Below are positions 6,114 through 16,600 of a DNA stretch of 41,048 nucleotides, piece after piece. This stretch comes from Rivularia sp. MS3. GTDB lineage: Bacteria > Cyanobacteriota > Cyanobacteriia > Cyanobacteriales > Nostocaceae. Made by a program: the position numbers and the translations under genes. The first letter of the stretch is position 1. Each line of letters opens with the position of its first letter. The DNA lies in NCBI GenBank assembly GCA_019192545.1, contig JAHCMI010000081.1:1-41048 (forward strand), in the 5' to 3' direction. A model generated the notes under the pieces. The model ran no database searches. It saw nothing but the letters and a program-made list of their open reading frames with translations, and was not told where the DNA came from.

Positions 6114-9098
6114 TTAACCGCAGTTAAGCGACGAATTGTTTAAATTAATATTCTTTTGAGGTAAATTCGCAACAAGCTCTACAACACCATCTTGATTAAC
6201 AATCCACCCCCGAGCTTCAACAATTGGAGTTAATCTTTTAATATTTTTTTGTTCTTGCTCCCTTTGTGCTTTCTCAACTTCTTCCCCAGCAGAAATTCGC
6301 CAATCTTCTACAACCACCTGAGAGCGTAAAACTTCTTGAGGACTTTTTGGTAAACCACCTCTTCCCGTTTCAGCAAATTTATTTCCCCCATCAGCAGCAC
6401 ATCCTGCTTGAATTTGCGATGAATCGGTAAATCCTTCTGGTAATTCTTCTAGTGCAGAGGTTGGATCGATATCTGGGGTGTTTATCTCCACAACACCGTT
6501 AAATTCTGCTCCTAATGCAGAGGTAGCGGTAACATCGCTTTCTGGTGTGAGAAAATCTCTAAATGCAATTCCAAAAAGTGCTTCAGCGTTGATAATTACT
6601 CTTCCACCAAAATTATCTTCTGCATTGGCTGTAATATCGCTGTTTTCTAAACCTACTAAAGTTAAAGTATCAATATCAATATTACCTCCCGTAGCGGTTT
6701 GAGTTGCATTTGTTGTTACCTTACTCCCTTGACGTAAGCGAATATCTTTACCATTAAAATAAATGCTTCCTTTATCTCCTGCTACAGTATCAGCGCTGAT
6801 AATAGCATTGTTAAGATAAATTTGATTTGCTTGAATTTCTAAATTACCTGCTGCACCAACTTGTTGACTGCTGACTGAAATTTGAGCTTTATTATCAAGA
6901 GTTAATTTTCCCGTTTCAACATTTAAATCTCCAGCATTACCAACTCCTGGAGAACTACTAAAAACTCCGCTCGGAAATAAATTACCTGTTTTATCTTTAA
7001 CAAATTCCGCAGTTCTTACATCTAGTTTTTCAAGAGCTACTGTAGAACCAGCTATATTGATTTCATCAGCAGAAATATTAACGTTACCGCTGTTTCCTCT
7101 ACCTAAGTTAGCCGCAGAAATTTGAGCGCCATTCAATAAACTCAATTTTGCGGTTTCTACTTTAATACTTCCTCCATTACCACTACCTAATTCACCAACT
7201 TGAGCTTGTAAACGGCTGGGAATACCTTCAAATAATCCCCCTAAAGAAATTGATTCAGTTGCTATAACTTCCAAATTTCCACTATCACCATTGCTATCCG
7301 TACTCACATCAATTTCCGCACCATCAGCTACAATCAAATTCTTAGTTTCGAGAAACAGATTTCCTCCTTCTCCCTGTGCATTTTCTCGTACTGCTGTCAC
7401 TAGCTGACTGGTATACATATTAATGTCATTTTTTAACCTACCCGTGACTTCAACTAACTCCGTAGCACGAAGATTTATATCTCCTCCATTACCTTTTCCT
7501 TTAGTATCTGTCGTAACGATTGCTCCATTTCGTACAGATAGTCTTCCGGTTTCTATAGTAATTTTGCCACCATTCCCTCCTCCACCTGTACGTACATCTG
7601 CAACTATTCCTCCCGGTGGACGACGAACGTTTGCAAATTGAGAATCGCTAACTTTATTATTGGCTTCAATAAACTCTGATGCTTTAATAAATATTTCTCC
7701 GGCATTCCCCATACCGCCTGTATTACTTGATACAGATGATCCCTCAATTATATTAATGCGATCGCTTTTTATAAATACTTTTCCCCCATTACCGAAACCT
7801 ACCGTACTACCGCTAATCCCGCCAATACCCGAAAGATTAATTTCTGGAGCAACTACCGAAATATTACCTCCATTACCAGTAGCATTTATTGTAGCTGTAG
7901 AGGTCAAACCTTTTCTTCCTTTTCTTCCTTTAGTAAGGTTAATGGGACTGGAAATAATTTCAAATGTATTCTGTGCTACAACTGTTATATCTCCAGCATT
8001 TCCAACACTACCAGTATTACTTAATATGTTTGAATCTTTAAGAAAAAAGTTTTTTGTTTGAATATCAATTTGACCTCCATCACCAAGAGAATTTAATTCT
8101 AAAATATTTCTGATATTGCTTTCTCTATCAATATTAATATTTTCTGTAGCGTTAATATAAATATCACCAGCTACTGTATCTTTACTTCCTAAACTATCTT
8201 TTATTCCGGCTCGAAAACTACTATTATTTAAAGAAAAATTATTAGCATTAACAAAAATATCTCCACCACCACCAGCTATAACTTCAATACTGGATTTATT
8301 AGTTAAAGAAACGTCACCAAGTTTTGTAGTTTCTGGAAAATCAAAAGATTTTAAATCATTTAATTCAACAGTTCCCGAACTTAATAAACCACCTAGTTGA
8401 ATGGTTCCCCCCGGCGCTTTGAGAATTGTATTATCTAAACTGACATTTCCACCGATTAAACCTATTGTTTTACCGGGTTTAACCTGTAAATTTGCTTGTT
8501 TTAATTGAATTGCTGCGGGATTATTTCCATTCTGCAAACCCAAAGGAACGTTTATTTTTAACAAAGCTGGATTATTGGGTTCAACAGCACTAAATATATT
8601 ACCTTCGGAGAAATTTATGCTGTCAGCAGTTGAGCCGACAAAAGAACCATTTACATCTAAACGAGAACCTTTACCAAAAACTATTCCGTTAGGATTGAGA
8701 AAAAATAGATTTGCTAAACCGTTGACTCCTAAAACACCATTGAGATTTGAAGGGTTATTACCAGTGACACGAGTAATTATATTCTCTATTCCTTGAGGAT
8801 TAGAGAAAAATACCTGCTGCCCGTTATTTATATTAAATTCTTGAAAGCTGTGAAAAAGATTACCTTGATTTTTAACTCCTCCTTCAATTAATAGATTATT
8901 TAAATTTTGAGAATTTACTTTTGACGGAGAATTATCTAAAGTAGTATCGGGAGTGATTTGAGCCAAAGCGGCAGAGGTTGTTACCGTTGAGATTACGGTG
9001 GTAATGCCCCAGAAAAATGATAGGTAGAGAAATGTTGATTTTAATTTTCTCAGAGATAAAAGTATCTTTAACTGTTTGTTTTTTATCAAACTATTCAC
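6114..9098 (-). CDS. Two-partner-secretion exoprotein (filamentous haemagglutinin N-terminal domain, beta-helix)
   Basis: This 994-residue protein has a long signal peptide (about residues 18-47, ending SAALAQ) and then a TPS/haemagglutination-activity domain (about 48-170). That domain holds the hallmark motifs FFSNPQGI and LFFLNPNGIVFG (NPNG at 135-138). Such domains direct export through an outer-membrane TpsB (FhaC/ShlB-type) pore. The middle (about 200-860) is repeats such as GNGGDINLRATELVEV and GNSGNVNISADEINI, expected to form a right-handed beta-helix. The C-terminus has one Cys in QAGCAADGG followed by FAETGRGGLPKSP, a tail typical of cyanobacterial members, and a final NCG. The predicted start is GTG 9098. 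No TpsB gene is in the window, so the partner must be elsewhere. The probable role is a surface or released adhesin-like protein (inference). Confidence 0.92.
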   Translation of the reverse strand: MNSLIKNKQLKILLSLRKLKSTFLYLSFFWGITTVISTVTTSAALAQITPDTTLDNSPSKVNSQNLNNLLIEGGVKNQGNLFHSFQEFNINNGQQVFFSNPQGIENIITRVTGNNPSNLNGVLGVNGLANLFFLNPNGIVFGKGSRLDVNGSFVGSTADSINFSEGNIFSAVEPNNPALLKINVPLGLQNGNNPAAIQLKQANLQVKPGKTIGLIGGNVSLDNTILKAPGGTIQLGGLLSSGTVELNDLKSFDFPETTKLGDVSLTNKSSIEVIAGGGGDIFVNANNFSLNNSSFRAGIKDSLGSKDTVAGDIYINATENINIDRESNIRNILELNSLGDGGQIDIQTKNFFLKDSNILSNTGSVGNAGDITVVAQNTFEIISSPINLTKGRKGRKGLTSTATINATGNGGNISVVAPEINLSGIGGISGSTVGFGNGGKVFIKSDRINIIEGSSVSSNTGGMGNAGEIFIKASEFIEANNKVSDSQFANVRRPPGGIVADVRTGGGGNGGKITIETGRLSVRNGAIVTTDTKGKGNGGDINLRATELVEVTGRLKNDINMYTSQLVTAVRENAQGEGGNLFLETKNLIVADGAEIDVSTDSNGDSGNLEVIATESISLGGLFEGIPSRLQAQVGELGSGNGGSIKVETAKLSLLNGAQISAANLGRGNSGNVNISADEINIAGSTVALEKLDVRTAEFVKDKTGNLFPSGVFSSSPGVGNAGDLNVETGKLTLDNKAQISVSSQQVGAAGNLEIQANQIYLNNAIISADTVAGDKGSIYFNGKDIRLRQGSKVTTNATQTATGGNIDIDTLTLVGLENSDITANAEDNFGGRVIINAEALFGIAFRDFLTPESDVTATSALGAEFNGVVEINTPDIDPTSALEELPEGFTDSSQIQAGCAADGGNKFAETGRGGLPKSPQEVLRSQVVVEDWRISAGEEVEKAQREQEQKNIKRLTPIVEARGWIVNQDGVVELVANLPQKNINLNNSSLNCG

Positions 9099-9422
9099 TG
9101 GCAGTTTTCTGTAAATAATTAGACATAACAGCTATTTATAATGGTTTTTTTTGAATTAAGCAAGTAGCAACTTTAGATACACATAAATTTACCGTATGCA
9201 TTGTCAGATGGAAACAATACACTCTGATTTATCTCTGTAGATAGAAAATTTCTAGTACTACTTTGCATTAGTTTTGATGGGCATATAGTAAATATAAAAA
9301 ACATTTTCTTCACCCACTCCCCCGCTCTCCCCCTCTCCCCCTGCCTGCCCCACCCGTCAATTTTAATGAAAACGAGTACTAGTACTTCACCAAGTCTAAA
9401 CTGGAGGCGAGTTACCGCGCAA
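9099..9422. other. Intergenic region with a pyrimidine-rich tract and a short palindrome
   Basis: No gene is seen. The stretch holds a C/T-rich tract at 9310-9355 (CCCGCTCTCCCCCTCTCCCC type) and the perfect 12-bp palindrome AGTACTAGTACT at 9375-9386. The promoter of the TPS gene should be at the left end, around 9100-9250. Confidence 0.5.
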
Positions 9423-9581
9423 CTACGAACTTGTTTTATTTCGTTCCAATTGTCTAAGAATCTCTAACGTCATTTCAACAGAATTAGTCCGTTTAGGTTG
9501 ATGAATATTTCGAGGATTATCGCTAATTATTGGTTTTGCTTGTTTGATATCTGCGGAAATATGATTATCATTTTTATTCAT
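9423..9581 (-). CDS. Small protein of unknown function
   Basis: The frame continues upstream to a TTG at 9620, but that codon lies in the terminator hairpin of the giant gene. The ATG at 9581 is therefore preferred, with AAGG about 10 bases upstream. The product is 52 residues: a polar, Asn/Lys-rich N-terminal half (MNKNDNHISADIKQ) and a helical tail (TNSVEMTLEILRQLERNK). There is no signal peptide or membrane segment and I do not recognise a family. It follows the terminator of the giant gene and may be read from its own promoter or by read-through. A non-coding origin cannot be excluded. Confidence 0.4.
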   Translation of the reverse strand: MNKNDNHISADIKQAKPIISDNPRNIHQPKRTNSVEMTLEILRQLERNKTSS

Positions 9582-9599
9582 AAGAAAGCCTTGTAGGAA

Positions 9600-9642
9600 T
9601 AGATTAAGAAAATCCCGCAAGGCTTAAAGCCTTAGCGGGAGA
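9600..9642 (-). terminator. Intrinsic terminator of the giant gene
   Basis: Read on the minus strand, TCCCGCTAAGGCTT and AAGCCTTGCGGGA pair into a 13-bp stem with one bulged base and a minimal loop. TTTTCTT follows immediately. The hairpin lies about 35 bp after the stop codon of the 16.7-kb gene and has the form of a rho-independent terminator. Confidence 0.85.
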
Positions 9643-9674
9643 GGATGTCAAAATTTAAAATAAGATGGAAACTG

Positions 9675-10660
9675 TTAAATCTGTCTCACAGTTACGTCTA
9701 ATTTGAAGACAATATCGTTGAAGTCCATATCGCCACCACCGAGCATATCTTCTACACCCCAGGTATTACCGCCTAGGTTACGAATATGGTCTACTCCATC
9801 AGTATTTGCACCAATATGAGCAAAGTAGACTTGGGGGTCGTTATTGGGGTTATCGTCTAATACTTCCTCAAGAGTACCGTCAGCGATCGCGAAAGGAGCG
9901 AAGATGTGACCTCCTTTGATTTGCTTGTTTCCACCGAGTCCTTTTTCTCCCATTTGGAATGCATTATTTTGACTGTTGCGGAGCGCGGCTTTGATATAAC
10001 CTTCTTCTCCTGGATTGATTAAGTCACCGGTTAAGGGGTCGCGAACGGCACCGTTTTTATCTTCGACTACGTAGAAGCCGACGACATTTTCGTATGCTGA
10101 TTCTTCTCTGACTATAGGAGCTTGGATTTGAATCTGTTTACCTGCGTATTCTCTGAGGTCTATCATTTCTCCTTCACTCTCTCCTTGGATGTCTGTACCG
10201 ATTTCGGGTGTTTCGTCGGTCAATTCAGCATCGATAACTATATCGGTAAAGTCAGCATCGCCCATTTCGTCTTCAAATGACAAGCGGAAGGAATTATCAC
10301 CTTTTTCGCTGATTTGCATTCCTCGGAAACCATCTCCTTGGGTTTCGGTTCCCAGTAATACGCTATCTAAAGGAGTTCTACCACGACGAGCGCTATCTAC
10401 GGTACCGTTTTTGATGAGTAGGAAACCAATGTTTTTATCTGCAAATCCTTTCATAATTCGTTTGGGATTAGCAATGAAGTCATCGGGAAGGATAGAGAAG
10501 ATGGAACGAGCTTTGTTGAGTGCTGCTTCTTTATAACCTGCATCTTCGGGATTTATACCGTTGATGGTTCCTTCTTCATCTTCTGTGGTAAAGATAGCGA
10601 TTTCGTGAATTCTTCCTTTGGGAAGGTTTTTACTACTGAGACTGAATTTGATTTTGGTAT
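9675..10660 (-). other. Two tandem DUF4114-like domains at the C-terminus of the giant protein
   Basis: The upstream unit (about residues 5228-5380) ends EDEMGDADFTDIVIDAEL and the last unit (about 5393-5555) ends EDMLGGGDMDFNDIVFKLDV. Both have the EDxxxGGDxDFNDIV-type ending of DUF4114, often found at the C-terminus of large exported bacterial proteins. The first copy is more degenerate and lacks the glycine run. Confidence 0.7.
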
Positions 10661-13600
10661 CTGTTAAGTCATCACCATCTAGTTCTAGCAGGTTGCGAGG
10701 ACGTTTTCCTTTTGCGAGTTTTTTGGGTTTCTTGGGAGAGATAGGAATAATTGTGTCGTCTTCGGAATTAATAACGGGAAGTGGGTTTTTATTGTCGGGT
10801 TTTTCTCCACCGTTGGTTGGAGGTTGTTGTCCGTCGGGTTGAGATTGCTCTTTAAGTAAAAACTGTTCCGCTTCTGGAACCCTTTCTAATAAATCAGTTA
10901 TATCCTCTCTTCTTGCTCCACCAGCTAATTTTCTCAATTCCTTGGGTAATTTATCCTGAGTTTCCTTCTTGACGGGAGCAACTTTTGCGAGAATATCCTT
11001 GGGAGGAACACCTTTAAATACTTCGTCGATTTCTCTGTTACCCGAAGCCATTGTTTTAGTGAGGATTCCAAAGGATTCTGGTAGTCTTTGTGGTCTTTGA
11101 CTGGGTTTTGGTTTGAATTTACCTTCGAGGGGTTCTTTGATTAATTCTTCTAATTCCGCTGAATCGCTGAAGTTGATGGGTGGTTTACCTTTGCGCTTAC
11201 CTATACCTTTGGCGATCGCATCGATTGCTTGTTCGGGTATGGGACGTTTTTCATCGACTAATTCGTTTTTACCAAATCCCTTAATATATTCCGAAGTTTG
11301 AGCAAACAAGCTTTGAATTTGGACGTGAGCTTTGTAAACCTTGGTTCCCCTTTCGTCACCTTTGGACATTGCGTCTAAAGCGTCGAATTCTTCTAATTTG
11401 ATGTCTTTCGGTATCTCTAAAGCTTCTTTAATTAATTGTTCCGCTTCCTCTGGTGTACTACCGTCTTCAATCAGCTTTTGCTTGAGGGTAGTTAACGGTG
11501 TGACCATTTTCGCACCGTAGGGAGCAATTAAAGGAGTTTCGATTTCTACACCGCTAGATGAATCCGTACCACCTTCAGTGACGATTCTTCCTTCTTCTGG
11601 GTCGATTTTACCGTTGTCGTTGGTGTCGAAGAATAGTAGAGGTATTTCTAAGTTGTAGCTACCGTCAGCGTTGGAAGTTGTAACGGGTTCCCCTTCTTCT
11701 AAAATACCGTTGAGGTTGGCATCAAAGAATACCGTTGCACCTTCAATATAGCTTTGGGATACAGTACCGCTACTACCACCAAGTTCAAACTCGAATAAAG
11801 TGACGGAAAATTCTTTTTCCCAAACCGTTTCCATAATCTCATAGAAACCAAGGTCAATACCCACCTTTACCAGTGCTTTGACGAAAGCATCTAGAGAACC
11901 AGAAAGACTGAATAAATCAAATAAACTATCAGCTTCCAGCACTTCGGAACCGCGTAATTTACCGTCGCTAGTACCCGTGAATTCACCACCGTCGATGATA
12001 TCTAAACCAGCAGTACCCCTAATTCCACCCGTGACTTCGGCTTTTGCGACTACAGCACTTGCAGAGACACCAGCAGCAATTGTTGCATTTAAGGTTAATT
12101 CGTCTACGTCTACCTGAGTATCCGGGTCTAAATCGCTGAGGTAGAAACCGTCAAGGATTTTGTAAGATTCAGCTAAATCGAAATCTGCTTCTTCCCATTG
12201 GCTGAGTCCGTAGGTGTCGAAACCAACTACTAAATCGGAGTAGAGCGAAAAACCACCTTCGAGTATACCTTTGATTGTTGTACCTGGAACGGGGAATTCT
12301 TGCCGCATATTAAATTCAATATCCAATTCGGGGATATCGTAAGTAACTAAATCGACATCTTGTCCCAAGAACAAATTAATTGCTGTTAAGGGGTCTTCTA
12401 GTAAAGGAATACCGATTCCTAAATCATCTAATTTAGAGAAGAAATTCTTAACTTTAGTTTTGACAGAACCACCTTTGTTTTTAGCACTGTTCTTAACATT
12501 AGAGTTGAGATTGTTGGTACTATTTACGGTGTCGCTAGTATCGATATCAGAAGTATCTCCACTACCAGCAGCAGCAAAATTTTGTAAGGTGTAATCACCG
12601 AAATCAACCCCTAAATTGTCACCACTGCTAATAGTGTCTTCTAGGTCATTAATCGTATCAACTAAATCAATAATTCCGGTGACAGCATCAAAGAATTTTT
12701 GATATTTAAGATTACCACCACCGAAAGTTGTAGCCAGATATGATGCAACTTCAATTAAAGTAGCCGAACCATCACCATTTTCATCAAACATATCTACTAA
12801 ACTGAGAGTTTCTAATATCTCAATCTCAGTTTGGAGAACATCAATAATCGGTTCAAAAGGTTCGATGAGTTCGTTAACGTAGCTGATAATTGGACTCATT
12901 AAATCAGTAACAAATCCACCCAAATCTAAGGTAATGTCGCTGAAGGTAAGATTAAAATTACCGCTTTCTAAACTTGCTACTGCATTTACATCGCTACTAT
13001 TAATATTTGTCAGTTTAGCTTTCAGCGTCGCTTGTTCGCCATTACTGAAAGTTTCATTTTCTTGTAATATTACACTTCCGACTTCATTTTCATTATTATC
13101 CTTAAAGGTTAATTTTGTTCCTTTGGTTAAGACAATATCGCTATTTGCATCGGGGTCAGTATGGTTAACTGTTACCGTAATAGTATCGGTAGTTGAAGTG
13201 TCGCTAAAGTTATTTAAAACAACTTCTGCACCGCTAACTTCTTCTTCATCTTCGCTATTAGAGTAGTTAAATAACGGTAATTCGCTCGAAAGATTGAAAC
13301 CAAAGCTGGGGAAACCAGTATTACCTTCAACGGAAGTTGTAATATCAAGGTCGAGAGCAGCATCCCCACTGAAACCGTATTGAATTGAATCAAATAAGCT
13401 ATCGCTTTTACGAAGACTATTTAACTCCGATAAAGTTAGCTGTAAATCATTACCATTGCTGTCGTTTGTATCTTCCATGCTGATAACAAACTCAGCATCA
13501 ATACCAGTTCCCCCGACATTATCCCCGTTAGCAACATCTAACTGTAGGAAACCGAGATTACCAGTAGCGCTGAAATCATCGCTGAAACCAAAACTAGCAG

Positions 13601-16600
13601 CAACTTCAAAACCAGTGTCTTCGGTATTGATATAGAAACCGTCATCAGTATCAATCCCGAACGCTAAATCAATTGCATAATCAAAGTTTGCATCAAGACT
13701 ACCGTTGCTTTCAACCCCGATTCCCAAAGCTGGTAAACCCAAATCCCCGTCGATAGAAATTGATTCTGTAAAGCTATCTTCAATACCGAGGAAGAATTCA
13801 ATATTGTCTTTAGAAAGGTCGGTAATTTCAACTTCAACAATCCCGAATCTACCGCTGAGTACGTTATTGAAAGTATCCTGTAAACTTTCTGCGGTAATGT
13901 ATTCGGTTTGCTTGATTTCAGTAACTAAATCACCGATGAAATCTTCAATAAACGAAGGTGCTACCCCATCAAGATTACCAACAATTGGTAAAGTAACGCT
14001 ATCCAAACCATCTTGGAGAGCAAAGAATCCTTCGATTAAACTTTCGGTGGTATTTTCAGAGTCAAAAGTCCTGTCAATGATATTGATAGTTTGGGGAGCA
14101 ACTTCAAACTGATTGTAATTTGGGTCTGTACTTGTAACGGTAAAAGTTGCTGAACTGCTATGGAAATCACCTGTTTCAGCAACAGCATCGTCAACTCCTT
14201 TGACAGTAACGGTTTGCAGTTTGTACCAGTTATCGGAATTGAAGGTATATGTTCTATCAAAATCTAATTCGGTGTAGGAGTAAGTAAAACTTTCACCAGC
14301 ACTAATATTATTATTTAGACTGCTTATTGCTACTTCTGTGGATTTATCAGAGAAAATCGTCGTATTCTCAGAAACTTCTATGCTACCTAACGTAGTACCT
14401 GCTTTTAGGAAAAGAGAATTAACTTCCGAATCGTTAACTTTAAGTTGAATTGTAGTTGCACCACTGCTATAGGCTTGGTCTACAATGATTTGACGGTCTG
14501 TAGGAACACCAGCAAGCGAAATAGTCACATCTGCTTCTGGTTGACTGAGGAGAGAGATATAAAACTCCGATGTTCCACCTTCAATTACCGTTGTATCGTC
14601 AATTTCAACAACACGAACACCGGGTTTATCGTTGTCTTGAAGAATTAAGCTAGCTGAAGTAGCACTTGAAGAATCGCTAATTGTATATTCGGTTCCTGTA
14701 TCCAAGGAAACTGTAACGCTTTCTCCTTGCAGATTGGTGACATCTGATGTGGAAATATTTGCGATATCACCTTCAACAACATTTACTGAAACTTCTGTTC
14801 CTTGTTGATTGGAAACTGCTTTAGATGCATTAACCTCAACAACATTACCATTTTCAAAACTTAACTTGGTTCCTTCGGGAAGAGTAATTTCCTGGTAAAC
14901 GCTTTGACCGGAAATAATTGTCCCTGAATCTAAGGTAATTGCAACAGTTGTAACTCCATCACTACCAATAATCGCTGAATCTTTAACTGTTGCTTTAGCA
15001 CCATTGGCAAAATTTAAAATGGTTCCTTGACTGAGAATAGTAGTTTTACCACTTACATTACTATCAAGCTGTAACTCTACAGTTTCTGAAGATGAACTGT
15101 AATTTCCAGTGACAAAAGAATCAACGTCGATTTGTAACGAAATATTGCTAGTATTAACTCCAGTAACAACTAAATCAACACCTTCTGCTTTAAAGTCATC
15201 AATTGGAAAAGCAATAATCGGACTCCGGGTTTCTCCGGGAGCGATACGTACCGAACCTGTTAGATTTGTAGAATCCCAACCATTTAAAGGTTTTAAATCA
15301 TCAGTTTCACCAGAACCATCTACATCAACCGTTCCACCGATGCTGTAATTAACTACAATCCCCGTACCGTCAAAACCTGCGGGTGCTGGGTTATCTAAAG
15401 TAACGACAAAATAACCCGGTGAACCTGCTTCTGCTGCTCCTGCTATGGTTTTAACGCTCGCAACTGGTAAGTCGTTGTCTTCGATTTTGACGATAACTTC
15501 TTCTGATGGAGTTAGAGTATTGTAATTACTATCTTCCTCGCTGGAAACTGCAAAATCAATATAGCTGGTGTGATTGTATTCAACATCGTAATCATCAACA
15601 GCAGTTACTTTAACAGCTTTGGCTAAATTCCAGTCGGTTTCGTCAAAGGTGACGCTGTAGGATTCCCCATCAAATTCATCATCTAAACTGATGTTGTAAT
15701 CTTTATCCCCGCTAGCATCAACCGGATTCATGGTAACGGTGACTTCCCCAACGGGTTTGGTATTTAGTTTAATGTTGAAGAAATTGTTACCGTATCCTTC
15801 TAGGGAACTGATATCGTATTTATCTACAGTTATTCCTGCGTCATCATTGTCAGTATTGGTAACGGAAATATCGGGAGAGATAGTTTCTGTAAAGCTGGTG
15901 GTAATTTGATTTCCAACACCGCTGACATTTACAGATGATGCAGTAGTACTCAAAGTAACGTCTTCATCAAGAGTTACCGCAGCACCGTTACTAAAGTTAA
16001 TCTGGGTACCTGCAACTAATTCGACAGTGCTAGCTGTAGTATCGTTAATTCGTAAGCTGATTCCCGTTGCTTGATCATAAGCAGCAGTAACAATAATTTC
16101 GGTTTTACCAGAATCTTCATCGGTGTAATCCGTAGTCACTTCAGCAGTAGAACCAGTAGAAACTTCTGTAGTTGCAACTTTGAGAAGATTACTGTTTATT
16201 GTTCCACTTACAACGGTAGTGTCTGTATTGCTCAGAGTTACTGCATTATCTACAGTAAATACCGTACCGTTGCTAAAGGTTAACTGTTGTCCCGAATTTA
16301 AATTAACTGAAGCAACACTACTACTTTCGTCAATTTGTAATTCTAAAGTACCATCTGCGTAATTTTTAGTAACAATCAGTTGAGTGTAGTCAGTTAAATT
16401 ACTGCTGTCTTCATCAACTAATGCTGTGGTGTTTTTCAGAATTTGATTCGCTGCTTGAACTTGGTTGACGTTAACGGTAGTAGCTGTAGAGTTATTAAGG
16501 GTAGTATCGCTGTCAACTTCGAGTACCATCCCGTTGCCGAATTTTAACTGAGTTCCCGCAGTGATTTCGGTTTCGAGAATATTCAAGTCATCAACTAACA

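Noticed and set aside
5883-6117. Overlapping frames on both strands near the intergenic repeats (RRERKERRGRGRERK and its complement)
   Set aside because: The sequence derives from dispersed AACCGCAGAGAACGCAAAGA-type repeats.
6478-8796. Plus-strand frames inside the TPS exoprotein gene
   Set aside because: Pro/Leu-rich antisense readings of beta-helix repeats. They have no ribosome sites and no sensible composition.
9375-9386. Perfect 12-bp palindrome AGTACTAGTACT
   Set aside because: A single AT-rich short palindrome that may arise by chance. No related copies in promoter positions were seen.
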